The notes beneath the pieces are model-generated. The model did no database searches. It was not told the DNA's origin and saw nothing but the letters and a program-made list of their open reading frames with translations. A program made the position numbers and the translations under genes. DNA of 64,000 bases from JACVRN01 sp963715565. Its GTDB lineage: Bacteria > Acidobacteriota > Blastocatellia > Pyrinomonadales > Pyrinomonadaceae. The stretch lies in contig OY970256.1 in the NCBI GenBank assembly GCA_963715565.1, positions 4,960,001 to 5,024,000 of the forward strand, read 5' to 3'. Below are positions 33,738 to 40,886 of this stretch, piece after piece. The number at the start of each line of letters is the position of its first letter. Within the stretch, counting starts at the first letter, position 1.

Positions 33738-34811
33738 TTATCCTTCTCCGGCTTCGAGCTTGTGCTTTATAGCTCGCTTGTCATCATCGCTTTTATCTTC
33801 CGGCTCGCTCTCCTTTTTCGGGAAGAGAAGCGAGAGCACTATGGAGAGCGCGAGCACGCCGCCGATGATGCCGAGCGAAATCAGAATCGGAAATTTCCCG
33901 CCGTACAGGTCGTTGAGCCAGACCATCTTGAGGCCGACAAAGACCAGCACGGTCGCGAGCCCGTACTTGAGCATGTAGAACTTATCGACCGCGCCCGCCA
34001 GCATGAAGTACATCGCGCGCAGGCCGAGGATGGCGAAGATGTTCGACGTGAAGACAATCAACGGCTCGTTCGTGATGGCGAAGATGGCCGGGACGGAATC
34101 CACCGCGAAGACTATGTCCGTCATCTCCAGAAAGAGCAGCGCCATCAGGAGCGGCGTGGCGAGCCAGCGCCCGTGCTCGTGCACGAAAAAATGTTGCCCG
34201 CGCAGCTCGTGTGTCACAGGCACGAAGCGCCGCACGAGCCGCATCAGGAAATTCCCGCGTGGGTCAATCTCCGTCTCCTTGCTAAAGAACATCTTGATGC
34301 CCGTGAAGATTAGAAACGCGCCGAAGACGAGTATCACCCAGTGGTACTGCATGAGCACGGAGCCGAGCGCGACAAAGAGAGCGCGGAACAGTAGCGCGCC
34401 GATGATGCCGTAAAAGAGCACGCGGTGCTGGTACTTGGCCGGGACGGCGAAATAGCTGAAGACGACCACGAAGACGAAGATGTTATCCACAGAGAGCGAT
34501 TTCTCTATGATGTAGCCCGTCAGAAATTCAAGCCCGATGCCACGCGCCGCCACAGCAGCGTCAAAACCCGGTATAGCGGCCAGCACGGGGTCGGCGGCGA
34601 ATTTCCAGAAGGCGTAGCGGTAGAGCAGGTAATTGAAAACGAGCGCGAGCGTGACCCAGACGGCGCTCCAGATGGCGGCCTCACGGAAAGAGACGGCGTG
34701 AGCTTTGCGGTGAAAGACGCCCAGGTCCAGCCCGAGCAGGATGAGCACGAAAACGGTGAAGCCCGCGTAGAACCACCAGTATTCGGCAAACGGGAATAGA
34801 TATAGTTCCAT
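33738..34811 (-). CDS. TerC/Alx-family membrane protein (metal ion export)
   Basis: 357 residues from ATG 34811, with AGAGGGG upstream. About nine membrane segments show TerC-family sequence: LDLGVFHRKAHAVSFREAAI, EKSLSVDNIFVFVVVFSYF (acidic DN pair), EMTDIVFAVDSVPAIFAIT and LRAMYFMLAGAVDKF. Alx of E. coli and related proteins move Mn2+ out of the cell; the conserved acidic residues (D in SVDNIF and TDIVFAVDS) are present. An in-frame upstream extension to 34931 would be read through the riboswitch expression platform and is rejected. Control by manganese is strongly suggested by the leader. Confidence 0.92.
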   Translation of the reverse strand: MELYLFPFAEYWWFYAGFTVFVLILLGLDLGVFHRKAHAVSFREAAIWSAVWVTLALVFNYLLYRYAFWKFAADPVLAAIPGFDAAVAARGIGLEFLTGYIIEKSLSVDNIFVFVVVFSYFAVPAKYQHRVLFYGIIGALLFRALFVALGSVLMQYHWVILVFGAFLIFTGIKMFFSKETEIDPRGNFLMRLVRRFVPVTHELRGQHFFVHEHGRWLATPLLMALLFLEMTDIVFAVDSVPAIFAITNEPLIVFTSNIFAILGLRAMYFMLAGAVDKFYMLKYGLATVLVFVGLKMVWLNDLYGGKFPILISLGIIGGVLALSIVLSLLFPKKESEPEDKSDDDKRAIKHKLEAGEG

Positions 34812-34932
34812 GAACAGAAAATCCCCTCTCTCGAAGACGGTTTTTGCCGGCACAGCCCGTCCGCTTTCTGGCCCGCCGCGCAAAAGAAAAAGACCCTTTG
34901 CGCCGCGTGCCCAAATGCTTTTGAGCAGCACG

Positions 34933-35063
34933 CAAAAGGTCTCGATCCTTAAGCCTTCTCGAAGGCTCTCACCGACGAACCGGACTGTCCATTTAAGTGA
35001 ACAATCGTCTTGACGATTTCGCCGGACCGCTTCTTGAGAGAGAGGTGATCTACTCCCCTTTTG
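34933..35063 (-). promoter_or_regulatory. yybP-ykoY (manganese) riboswitch upstream of terC
   Basis: On the minus strand the leader begins CAAAAGGGGAGTAG, the invariant first internal loop of this class. It continues through a Watson-Crick-rich P2 and a GTCAAGAC segment to CGGTGAGAGCC and GAGACCTTTTG. CAAAAGG and CCTTTTG close P1. Downstream, CGCAAAGGGTCTT (about 34885-34898) can pair with the GAGACCTTTTGCG 3' side of P1, offering an alternative fold before the ATG. The class is known to sense Mn2+ and commonly precedes terC/alx genes. The call is by motif reading, not by covariance search. Confidence 0.88.
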
Positions 35064-35270
35064 TCAATTTGGATTCTATGCGGGGCTTCGGGGTTGCGTC
35101 AAGCCGCGTGGGCTAAACGCATGAAAATCTTGATATTTGGCAAAGGCTCGTGATGTTTTCCCTGAACACGGAGGCGCGTGCTCGCTTGCCAGACTCGGAC
35201 AGGCGCGTGTAAGATGACTAAGTAGTTTAATTCTTTGTGGTTGCCGTCTGTTTTTTGAGGGGGCGACTGC

Positions 35271-35284
35271 GGTCTGGGAGGACC
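35271..35284 (+). promoter_or_regulatory. Shine-Dalgarno hairpin before rpsO
   Basis: GGTC-TGGGAG-GACC places the GGGAGG ribosome-binding site in a small hairpin loop 12 nt before the GTG start. rpsO leaders are commonly S15 autoregulation sites, so this may be the regulatory fold; the stem is only 4 bp and no pseudoknot was confirmed. Confidence 0.4.
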
Positions 35285-35293
35285 ATCAAGACA

Positions 35294-35563
35294 GTGTCAT
35301 TAGCCAAAGAGACGAAGGAAAAAATCGTTCTGGATTTCCGCACGCACGATGCCGATACCGGCTCACCACAGGTGCAGATAGCTTTGCTCAGCCAGCGCAT
35401 CAACGAGTTGACCGAGCATTTCAAAACCCATAAGAAAGATAACCACTCGCGGCGCGGCCTGCTCAAGATGGTCTCGCAGCGCAGGAGTCTGCTTGATTAC
35501 CTCAAGCGCACAGACATAGATCGTTACCACGAGGTGGTCAGCCGCCTCGGGCTCCGCCGCTAA
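35294..35563 (+). CDS. rpsO: 30S ribosomal protein S15
   Basis: 89 residues, the usual S15 length, from a GTG start at 35294. Signature sequences: FRTHDADTGSPQVQIALLSQ, HKKDNHSRRGLLKMVSQRR and LLDYLKRTDIDRY, ending LGLRR. It binds 16S rRNA in the platform. The rpsO-pnp order is the classic one, though here 431 nt and a hairpin separate the two. Longer in-frame starts upstream are rejected because the protein aligns to S15 from this GTG. Confidence 0.98.
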   Translation: MSLAKETKEKIVLDFRTHDADTGSPQVQIALLSQRINELTEHFKTHKKDNHSRRGLLKMVSQRRSLLDYLKRTDIDRYHEVVSRLGLRR

Positions 35564-35994
35564 CCGAAGCGGCGCGCCGAAGACGCAGGTCAAAGGCGTA
35601 GTTGTTCCGAAAGTAAACTAATCGAGAGAGTCTTCGAATCTCTTAATCACAGCGCGCGTCCCTCGAAGAAGCTTGTAGCGCAGTGCCGAACGTGACGGCG
35701 ATGACTGAGAAACAAGCGGACGCGCCAAAAGAGCTTACATCCCCGAAAGGCGGCACGCGAAGCTTCACGGAAGAAGTCTCGTGCCGCCTTTTGACATTTC
35801 GAGAGGGAATGATGAGCCAGCCCCGCCGAGCCCGTAGCGCCTCACGTAGCGCGAGAGGCTCGTGCTGGAAGACATTTAAAAATTGAATACCTTGAAGCGT
35901 GACCGGGCGAACGTGCCGCGCGGTCGGCGCGCCCCGTGCTCTCGAACCAGAGAACACAGAAGGCGCAAAAGGTATCAAAGGAGACTGATTAAAA
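35564..35994. other. rpsO-pnp intergenic region
   Basis: 431 nt. It holds a G/C-rich hairpin with T-run (35746-35792), a GCGCCTCACG-TAGCGCGAGAGGC inverted repeat near 35847-35870 and AAGGAG at about 35977 before the pnp ATG. A 67-codon open frame (35683-35886) spans the terminator and lacks coding character, so it is not called. In other bacteria the pnp leader is the site of RNase III/PNPase autocontrol. Confidence 0.5.
35746..35792 (+). terminator. Hairpin terminator between rpsO and pnp
   Basis: AAAGGCGGCACG (35746-35757) pairs with CGTGCCGCCTTT (35780-35791), followed by TTG. The 22-nt loop is long and the T-run short, so it may attenuate rather than fully stop transcription into pnp. 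Confidence 0.65.
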
Positions 35995-38133
35995 ATGGGA
36001 GTCAAAAAATATTTGAAAGAGTCGATTCGACTGGGCGAGCGCGAGCTGACGGTCGAAACGGGCCGCATCGCCAAGCAGGCCGACGGCTCGGTCGTCGTCC
36101 GCTACGGCGACACGATGGTTTTAGTCGCGGCGGTCGCCGCCACGAGCCCGCGCGAGGGGATAGACTTTTTCCCGCTCACGGTCGAGTATCGCGAAGCTAA
36201 TTACGCCGCCGGGCGCATTCCCGGCAACTACTTCCGGCGCGAAGGCCGACCCAATGAAAAGGAGGTGCTGACGAGCCGTCTGATTGATCGTCCCTGCCGC
36301 CCGCTCTTTACAGAAGGCTTTCGCAACGAGACGCAGGTCATCGCCTCGGTCATCTCCGCGGACGAAGAGAATGACCCGGACGTGATAGCCATCACGGGCG
36401 CAAGCTGCGCTCTTTATCTTTCCGACATTCCTTTCTCGACACCAATCGCGGGCGTCCGCATCGGTCTCATAGAAGGCCGCTACATTATCAATCCGACTTA
36501 TGACGAGCGGCGCGAGTCGCGTCTGAACCTGATTGTGGCCGGGACGGAAGAGGCCATCGTGATGGTCGAGGCAGGCGCGCAGGAAGTCTCTGAAGAGATT
36601 ATGGTCGAAGCGCTGATGCTCGCGCACAAGGAGATTAACCGTCTCTGTCGCTGGCAGAAGGAGCTTTACAAGGCGCTTGAAGTAGAGAAGCGTGCGGTCG
36701 AGCCTCCCGTTATCAACGAGGAGATGCGCGGCGAAATCGAGCGCAACTATAGTGAGCGCCTGCGCGCCGCGCTCGACACCACGCAGCAGGACAAGCAGTC
36801 CAGCTATGCCGGCGTGGACGCGCTTAAGAAAGAGGTCGTCGAAGGTTATCCCGAAGATGAAGTCGAAGTGCGGCAGATGGCAAAGCGCATCTTCGACGAG
36901 CTGAAAGAGAAAATCTTCCGCGACGATATTTTGAACAAGCGTCGCCGTCCCGATGGTCGTCGCTTCTCGGAGATTCGTGCCATCACCTGCGAGGTCGGGT
37001 GGTTGCCTCGCGTGCATGGCTCGGCTCTCTTTACGCGCGGCGAAACACAGGCGGTTGTCACGACCACGCTCGGCACTAAAGACGACGAGCAGTTCATGGA
37101 CGATCTGGAAAAAGGCGAGGTCAAACGTCGCTTCCTGCTGCACTACAACTTCCCGCAATATTCTGTCGGTGAAGTCGGGCGCTTCGGCTCATCCAGCCGC
37201 CGCGAGATAGGCCACGGCGCTCTGGCCCGCCGCGCTCTTGAACCAGTCCTTCCTGATGACGCCGACTTCCCCTACACCCTGCGCATCGTCTCCGACATCA
37301 CCGAATCTAACGGCTCATCTTCGATGGCTTCCGTCTGTGGCGGGACGCTCTCGATGATGGATGCGGGCGTGCCTTTGAAGCGGCCCGTGGCAGGTGTCGC
37401 GATGGGCCTCGTGATGGAGGGCAACAAGTACGCCATCCTTTCCGACATCGCGGGTGCTGAGGACCATTACGGCGACATGGATTTCAAGGTCGCTGGCACT
37501 AATGACGGCATCACCGCTCTCCAGATGGACATCAAGACTAGCGGCATCAACGCGCAAATCATGGCCGAAGCCCTGGAGCAGGCACGCAAAGGCCGCCTGC
37601 ACATCCTAGGTGCGATGGAGAAAGCATTGCCCGAGCCGCGCGAGGAAATCTCGGCTTACGCGCCGCGCATCATCCAGATTAAAATAAACCCGGACAAGAT
37701 TCGCGACGTCATCGGACCAGGCGGCAAGATTATCCGCGCGCTGGTCGAAGAGACGGGAGCCAAAATCGACGTCGAGGACGACGGCACGGTCTCGATTGCT
37801 TCGGCCAACAGCGACGCGGCCAAGATGGCCGTGGACCGCATACGCGGCCTGACAGCCGAAGCCGAAGTCGGCCAGACCTACTTGGGCACGGTCTCGCGCA
37901 TCGTTGATTTTGGCGCTTTTGTCGAAATCTTTCCGGGCACGGACGGGCTTTTGCACATCTCTGAAATCGCCGACCGCCGCGTCAAAGACGTGCGCGACGA
38001 ACTCAAAGAGGGCCAGCAGATTATGGTCAAGTGCATAGGCAAAGAGGGCAACAAGATTAAGCTCTCGCGCAAGGCCGTCCTGCGCGACGAAAAACAGAAG
38101 GCCGAAGCCGCCGGTTACGGCGAAGGCGACTAA
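35995..38133 (+). CDS. pnp: Polyribonucleotide nucleotidyltransferase (PNPase)
   Basis: 712 residues, standard PNPase length. Two RNase PH domains surround a helical domain. The second RNase PH domain has GETQAVVTTTLGT and SNGSSSMASVCGGTLSMMDA. KH (about residues 560-605, INPDKIRDVIGPGGKIIRAL) and S1 (about 628-695, GTVSRIVDFGAFVEIFPG) domains complete it. It degrades RNA 3'-5' with phosphate and adds tails in the reverse reaction. AAAGGAG precedes the ATG. Confidence 0.98.
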   Translation: MGVKKYLKESIRLGERELTVETGRIAKQADGSVVVRYGDTMVLVAAVAATSPREGIDFFPLTVEYREANYAAGRIPGNYFRREGRPNEKEVLTSRLIDRPCRPLFTEGFRNETQVIASVISADEENDPDVIAITGASCALYLSDIPFSTPIAGVRIGLIEGRYIINPTYDERRESRLNLIVAGTEEAIVMVEAGAQEVSEEIMVEALMLAHKEINRLCRWQKELYKALEVEKRAVEPPVINEEMRGEIERNYSERLRAALDTTQQDKQSSYAGVDALKKEVVEGYPEDEVEVRQMAKRIFDELKEKIFRDDILNKRRRPDGRRFSEIRAITCEVGWLPRVHGSALFTRGETQAVVTTTLGTKDDEQFMDDLEKGEVKRRFLLHYNFPQYSVGEVGRFGSSSRREIGHGALARRALEPVLPDDADFPYTLRIVSDITESNGSSSMASVCGGTLSMMDAGVPLKRPVAGVAMGLVMEGNKYAILSDIAGAEDHYGDMDFKVAGTNDGITALQMDIKTSGINAQIMAEALEQARKGRLHILGAMEKALPEPREEISAYAPRIIQIKINPDKIRDVIGPGGKIIRALVEETGAKIDVEDDGTVSIASANSDAAKMAVDRIRGLTAEAEVGQTYLGTVSRIVDFGAFVEIFPGTDGLLHISEIADRRVKDVRDELKEGQQIMVKCIGKEGNKIKLSRKAVLRDEKQKAEAAGYGEGD

Positions 38134-38137
38134 AACA

Positions 38138-38222
38138 GGGCAAAAGGAAAAAGGTAAAAGGCAAAACGGGGTATAACATCTATCTCGTTCTATCTTCTAC
38201 CTTTTTCCTTTTGCCTTTTTCC
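38138..38222. repeat. Heptamer-arm stem-loop, unit AAAAGGC/AAAAGGA
   Basis: Left arm CAAAAGG, AAAAAGG, TAAAAGG, CAAAACG. Right arm CTACCTTTTTCCTTTTGCCTTTTT. The arms match with a few mismatches. The loop is about 25 nt and contains TAACATCTATCTCGTTC. It follows the pnp stop by 4 nt and should act as its transcript end. Confidence 0.8.
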
Positions 38223-38244
38223 TTCCTCGCTCTGCCTTTTTTTC

Positions 38245-38274
38245 TTGACAGAAGCGGTCAAAGGCGAGTTTAAT
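38245..38274 (+). promoter_or_regulatory. Sigma-70-type promoter for the PEP-CTERM gene leader
   Basis: TTGACA (38245-38250), 18-nt spacer, TTTAAT (38269-38274): a perfect -35 and a 5/6 -10 element. Transcription would start near 38281, leaving a 5' leader of about 330 nt before the ATG at 38614. Confidence 0.6.
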
Positions 38275-38365
38275 CACACACCGAAACTGGAATCCACACC
38301 GTATTCGGCGTCTCTCTTTAGCAGATAAAGATAGCCCTTGGCGGCGTTTTCACTTATTACGGATC

Positions 38366-38461
38366 AAGGCGGCGGCTTTTGGAAGCCGCACGGGAGCGAA
38401 AGAGGGAAAGGGTCGGCGGTGCATCTGTAGTGCTCCACAGAGGCCCGATCGAAACTGCCTT
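38366..38461 (+). ncRNA. Candidate structured leader RNA before the PEP-CTERM gene
   Basis: Paired elements: P1 AAGGCGG/CTGCCTT (one G-U); P2 GCGGCT/AGCCGC with loop TTTTGGA (approximate); P3 GGGTC/GGCCC, extended by TCTGT/ACAGA with an 8-nt loop. Between P2 and P3 is an unpaired purine run, ACGGGAGCGAAAGAGGGAAA, typical of ligand or protein sites. It does not match the c-di-GMP, cobalamin, glycine or manganese consensus sequences I know. It could be an unnamed riboswitch or only a stable leader. Confidence 0.4.
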
Positions 38462-38613
38462 TTAAGCTTCATCGTCCGTAAAAGTTCCCGCCCGACGTCT
38501 TTGAAGAATCAAGCTTTTTTGAGTGCCTCGTAGCATGGAATCAAAGGAAGCCGAGCCCGACTCTTTCCTTGAGGGATTCCACACGGGAAGGATTCAAGGA
38601 GGAGCCCCTTACA

Positions 38614-39219
38614 ATGCAGAATAAAGCCTTCCGCCACATAGCTCTCGTTGTCGGTCTTCTGTTTGTGGCCGTCGTCCCGGCGGCGCAGGCAGGTCCGGTC
38701 GCGTTCTCCGATGCAGTGCAGGTCGTTCATAACCTGCAAGGCGGCGCGCAGAACCAGGAACTGCGATTGCGCACAGTCACACAGAGCGGCTCAACGCCGA
38801 CCGACTCATCCGCGTCTTCAGCCTCTGGTGGCCCGGCTTCCTCGCAACTTGCCAACGGCGTCACGCCGCAGGAAGGTGCGGGACAAGTCGAGACCATCGA
38901 ACAGGGCGACGTCGAAGGCACGATCTGCGACTGCGGCGAGATAACAATCCCCGGCGGCGGCTGGCCCAAGTGGCCGCTGCTCGCGCTGATTCCGCCCGGC
39001 ATCTGCCTGACAGGCATTTGTACCAACGGCGGCTGCGAGAATCCGCCGTGCGACTCGATTTGCACCACCTGCGAATGCCTCGGCACCTGCCAGGTCGTTC
39101 CTGAGCCAGCTTCGATTCTCTTGCTGGGCTCGGGGCTTGCGGCGCTCGGAGCAGGAGTGCGTCGCCGCTTCTCGCGCACCAAACCGGAACCGGAAACCGC
39201 CAACACGACGGAGGGCTAA
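38614..39219 (+). CDS. PEP-CTERM surface/sorting-signal protein, Cys-rich
   Basis: 201 residues. AAGGAGGAG precedes the ATG at 38614. A signal peptide (ALVVGLLFVAVVPAAQA) is followed by a Ser/Thr-rich region. A Cys-rich segment has about 11 Cys between residues 120 and 165 (CDCGE, ICLTGICTNGGCENPPCDSI, CTTCECLGTC). The C-terminal sorting signal VPEPASILLLGSGLAALGAG is followed by RRRFSR, a textbook PEP-CTERM. Exosortase cleaves after the PEP motif and couples the protein to the cell surface or polysaccharide. The exosortase itself is not in this window. Confidence 0.93.
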   Translation: MQNKAFRHIALVVGLLFVAVVPAAQAGPVAFSDAVQVVHNLQGGAQNQELRLRTVTQSGSTPTDSSASSASGGPASSQLANGVTPQEGAGQVETIEQGDVEGTICDCGEITIPGGGWPKWPLLALIPPGICLTGICTNGGCENPPCDSICTTCECLGTCQVVPEPASILLLGSGLAALGAGVRRRFSRTKPEPETANTTEG

Positions 39220-39225
39220 CACATC

Positions 39226-40275
39226 ATGCGTCGCAATGAAATGTTTGCCGCACGTCGGCGCACCCTGAGCTCCATCGCTTTCTACGCCCTGTTCGCTCTC
39301 ACTTTCTGCCTGGCGCTGTCTGCTACGGCAGGCGCGAGCGCGCCGGATAAAAAGCCCGCTTATGGTCGCATACAGGTTTCTACCAGTCCGGGCGGCTTCC
39401 CGCTCCTGATTGACGGCAAGCCCGCAGGCGACACGACCCCGCAGGCTCGCCTGCTCGACCTTCCGCCGGGGCCGCACACCGTAGAGATTATTTTTCCGAA
39501 CGGCGCGCGCTGGGTCAGGGAGTTCAACATCGTCGCGGGCCGTGTTAATTGCATCGCGCTCAACTACAGGCCGCGCAGCATTCCTGTCCCGTCGCTGCCC
39601 TGCCCGTATCCGGTGAACGTCTCCGCGCCTTCCTCCGTGAACGAAGGCGACACCATCACGTTTGCGTCGGATGTTTCCTACAGCGGCACATCTGCTCTCA
39701 ATTACACATGGACCGTGAGCCCGCCTGCGGCGCGCATCATTAGCGGCGCGGGCACGCCGACCATCACCGTGGACACGACGGGCCTCGGTCGCCAGAGCGT
39801 GACGGCCATTCTGGTCGTGGATGATGGCTCGGGCGAGAGCGCATGTCGTCAGACGGCGCAGGCTGCGACCAACATTATTCCGCAGACGCCGCCGCCCGTG
39901 GCTTGCCGCGAGTTCGACAAGTTCCAGTCCGTGGCCTACGACGCGGACAAGGCGCGTCTTGATAACTTTGCTATACAGCTACAGCAGGAGCCGGAATCGC
40001 AGGGCTACGTCATCGTCTACAGCGGACGCCGCAGCCGTGCGGGCCAAATGGAGCGCATGTCGGATCGCGCACGCTCCTATCTGGTCCAATCGCGCGGCAT
40101 CGAGCCGAATCGCCTGACCATCCTACAGGGCGGCTATCAGGAAGCGGATACGTACGAGTTGTGGATCTGCCCTGCGGGCGCAACGCCTCCGCAGCCGACC
40201 CCCACGGTCAGCCCGAGCGAGGCACGGCCCGGTCCGGCCACTACGACGCCGCGCCGTCGCTCGCGACGCCGGTAA
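39226..40275 (+). CDS. Secreted PEGA + Ig/PKD-like + OmpA-like protein
   Basis: 349 residues, starting 6 nt after the PEP-CTERM stop. A signal peptide (FALTFCLALSATAGAS) precedes a PEGA domain (about 45-105, GRIQVSTSPGGFPLLIDGKP). A PKD/Ig-like domain follows (about 125-210, SVNEGDTITFASDVSYSG). Last is an OmpA-C-like region (about 225-315): FDKFQSVAYDADKARLDNFA, then MERMSDRARSYLVQSRGIEP. The OmpA-like part would tether the protein to peptidoglycan. The Pro/Thr/Arg tail is disordered. A shared operon with the sorting-signal protein suggests a joint surface role. Confidence 0.75.
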   Translation: MRRNEMFAARRRTLSSIAFYALFALTFCLALSATAGASAPDKKPAYGRIQVSTSPGGFPLLIDGKPAGDTTPQARLLDLPPGPHTVEIIFPNGARWVREFNIVAGRVNCIALNYRPRSIPVPSLPCPYPVNVSAPSSVNEGDTITFASDVSYSGTSALNYTWTVSPPAARIISGAGTPTITVDTTGLGRQSVTAILVVDDGSGESACRQTAQAATNIIPQTPPPVACREFDKFQSVAYDADKARLDNFAIQLQQEPESQGYVIVYSGRRSRAGQMERMSDRARSYLVQSRGIEPNRLTILQGGYQEADTYELWICPAGATPPQPTPTVSPSEARPGPATTTPRRRSRRR

Positions 40276-40280
40276 AGAAG

Positions 40281-40352
40281 AGTGACAAGTGACAAGTGAC
40301 AAGTGACGAGCAAGAAAGTTTTATCTCGTCACTTGTCACTTTTTCTTGTCAC
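40281..40352. repeat. Heptamer-arm stem-loop, unit AGTGACA (copy 2)
   Basis: Left arm AGTGACA three times then AGTGACG; right arm CGTCACTTGTCACTTTTTCTTGTCAC. The loop is CAAGAAAGTTTTATC. The unit is the same as at 8387-8450, showing this sub-family recurs. It lies 5 nt after the PEGA/OmpA gene stop. Confidence 0.88.
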
Positions 40353-40482
40353 AGCTTTTTTGATTGACGCTCTCGCGTGGCGTGTGATAACACATCGGCA
40401 CGTTTTCAAGTTCCCCTTCGCATAGAGAATCAATTCCCCTAAAGCTCTTTTTGGATAAACTTTTGAAGGAGGCATAAGGTTT

Positions 40483-40647
40483 ATGGCTGATAACGGAGAC
40501 GGGGGCGGCAGCGCGGGCGTGGTCGCCGTGGTCGCCATCTTTGTCATTGTGATTTTAATCCTGCTCTATTTCTTTGGTGGGAGGCTCTTTGGCGGCGGCA
40601 AGACGGAAATCAACGTGAACCCGCCGGCAGCGCCCGCTTCAAAGTAA
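40483..40647 (+). CDS. 54-residue single-span membrane protein
   Basis: Too short for most gene finders. AAGGAGG ends about 10 nt before the ATG at 40483, which strongly supports translation. Sequence layout: polar Gly/Asp start (MADNGDGGGSAG), one hydrophobic helix (VVAVVAIFVIVILILLYFFG, residues 13-32), then GGRLFGGGKTEINVNPPAAP and a short polar tail. The periplasmic or cytoplasmic side is unclear. It has its own terminator. No family recognised; similar Gly-rich one-helix proteins often accompany envelope systems. Confidence 0.75.
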   Translation: MADNGDGGGSAGVVAVVAIFVIVILILLYFFGGRLFGGGKTEINVNPPAAPASK

Positions 40648-40684
40648 AGCTTTCAAGACTCATCAGCTCTGATTCTTCAAGAGC

Positions 40685-40747
40685 AGAAGAGAGCGACCCT
40701 TTCCCGCGCAACCTTTAGGGGACGGGCTGCTCTCTTCTTTTCATTTT
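40685..40747 (+). terminator. Rho-independent terminator after the small membrane protein
   Basis: AGAAGAGAGC (40685-40694) pairs with GCTCTCTTCT (40729-40738), with inner CCC/GGG pairing, followed by TTTTCATTTT. Confidence 0.8.
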
Positions 40748-40766
40748 ACCCGCCTCGCTGTAGACT

Positions 40767-40878
40767 CGTGGTTCGTAAATCGTGAATCGTAAATCGTAAA
40801 TAGAGAAAAGCTGTTCTGTCTATTTACGATTTACGATTCACCGTTTACGATTTACGATTTACGATTCACGGTTTACGA
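40767..40878. repeat. Heptamer-arm stem-loop, unit CGTAAAT
   Basis: Left arm CGTGGTT, CGTAAAT, CGTGAAT, CGTAAAT, CGTAAAT; right arm is a longer array of ATTTACG/ATTCACG/GTTTACG units (40820-40878), so the two arms differ in copy number. The loop side is AGAGAAAAGCTGTTCTGTC. It ends 9 nt before the glyQS GTG. Confidence 0.88.
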
Positions 40879-40886
40879 GGACAAGA

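Noticed and set aside
35683..35886. 67-codon open frame between rpsO and pnp
   Set aside because: It reads through a terminator-like hairpin, has no Shine-Dalgarno sequence and ends in low-complexity Arg/Ser sequence.
38366..38461. c-di-GMP (GEMM) or cobalamin riboswitch upstream of the PEP-CTERM gene
   Set aside because: The invariant core sequences of those classes are absent; only a generic multi-stem fold is supported.
40767..40878. Possible CRISPR array from repeated ~7-nt units
   Set aside because: Units are contiguous with no spacers, arms are inverted rather than direct, and no cas gene is present.
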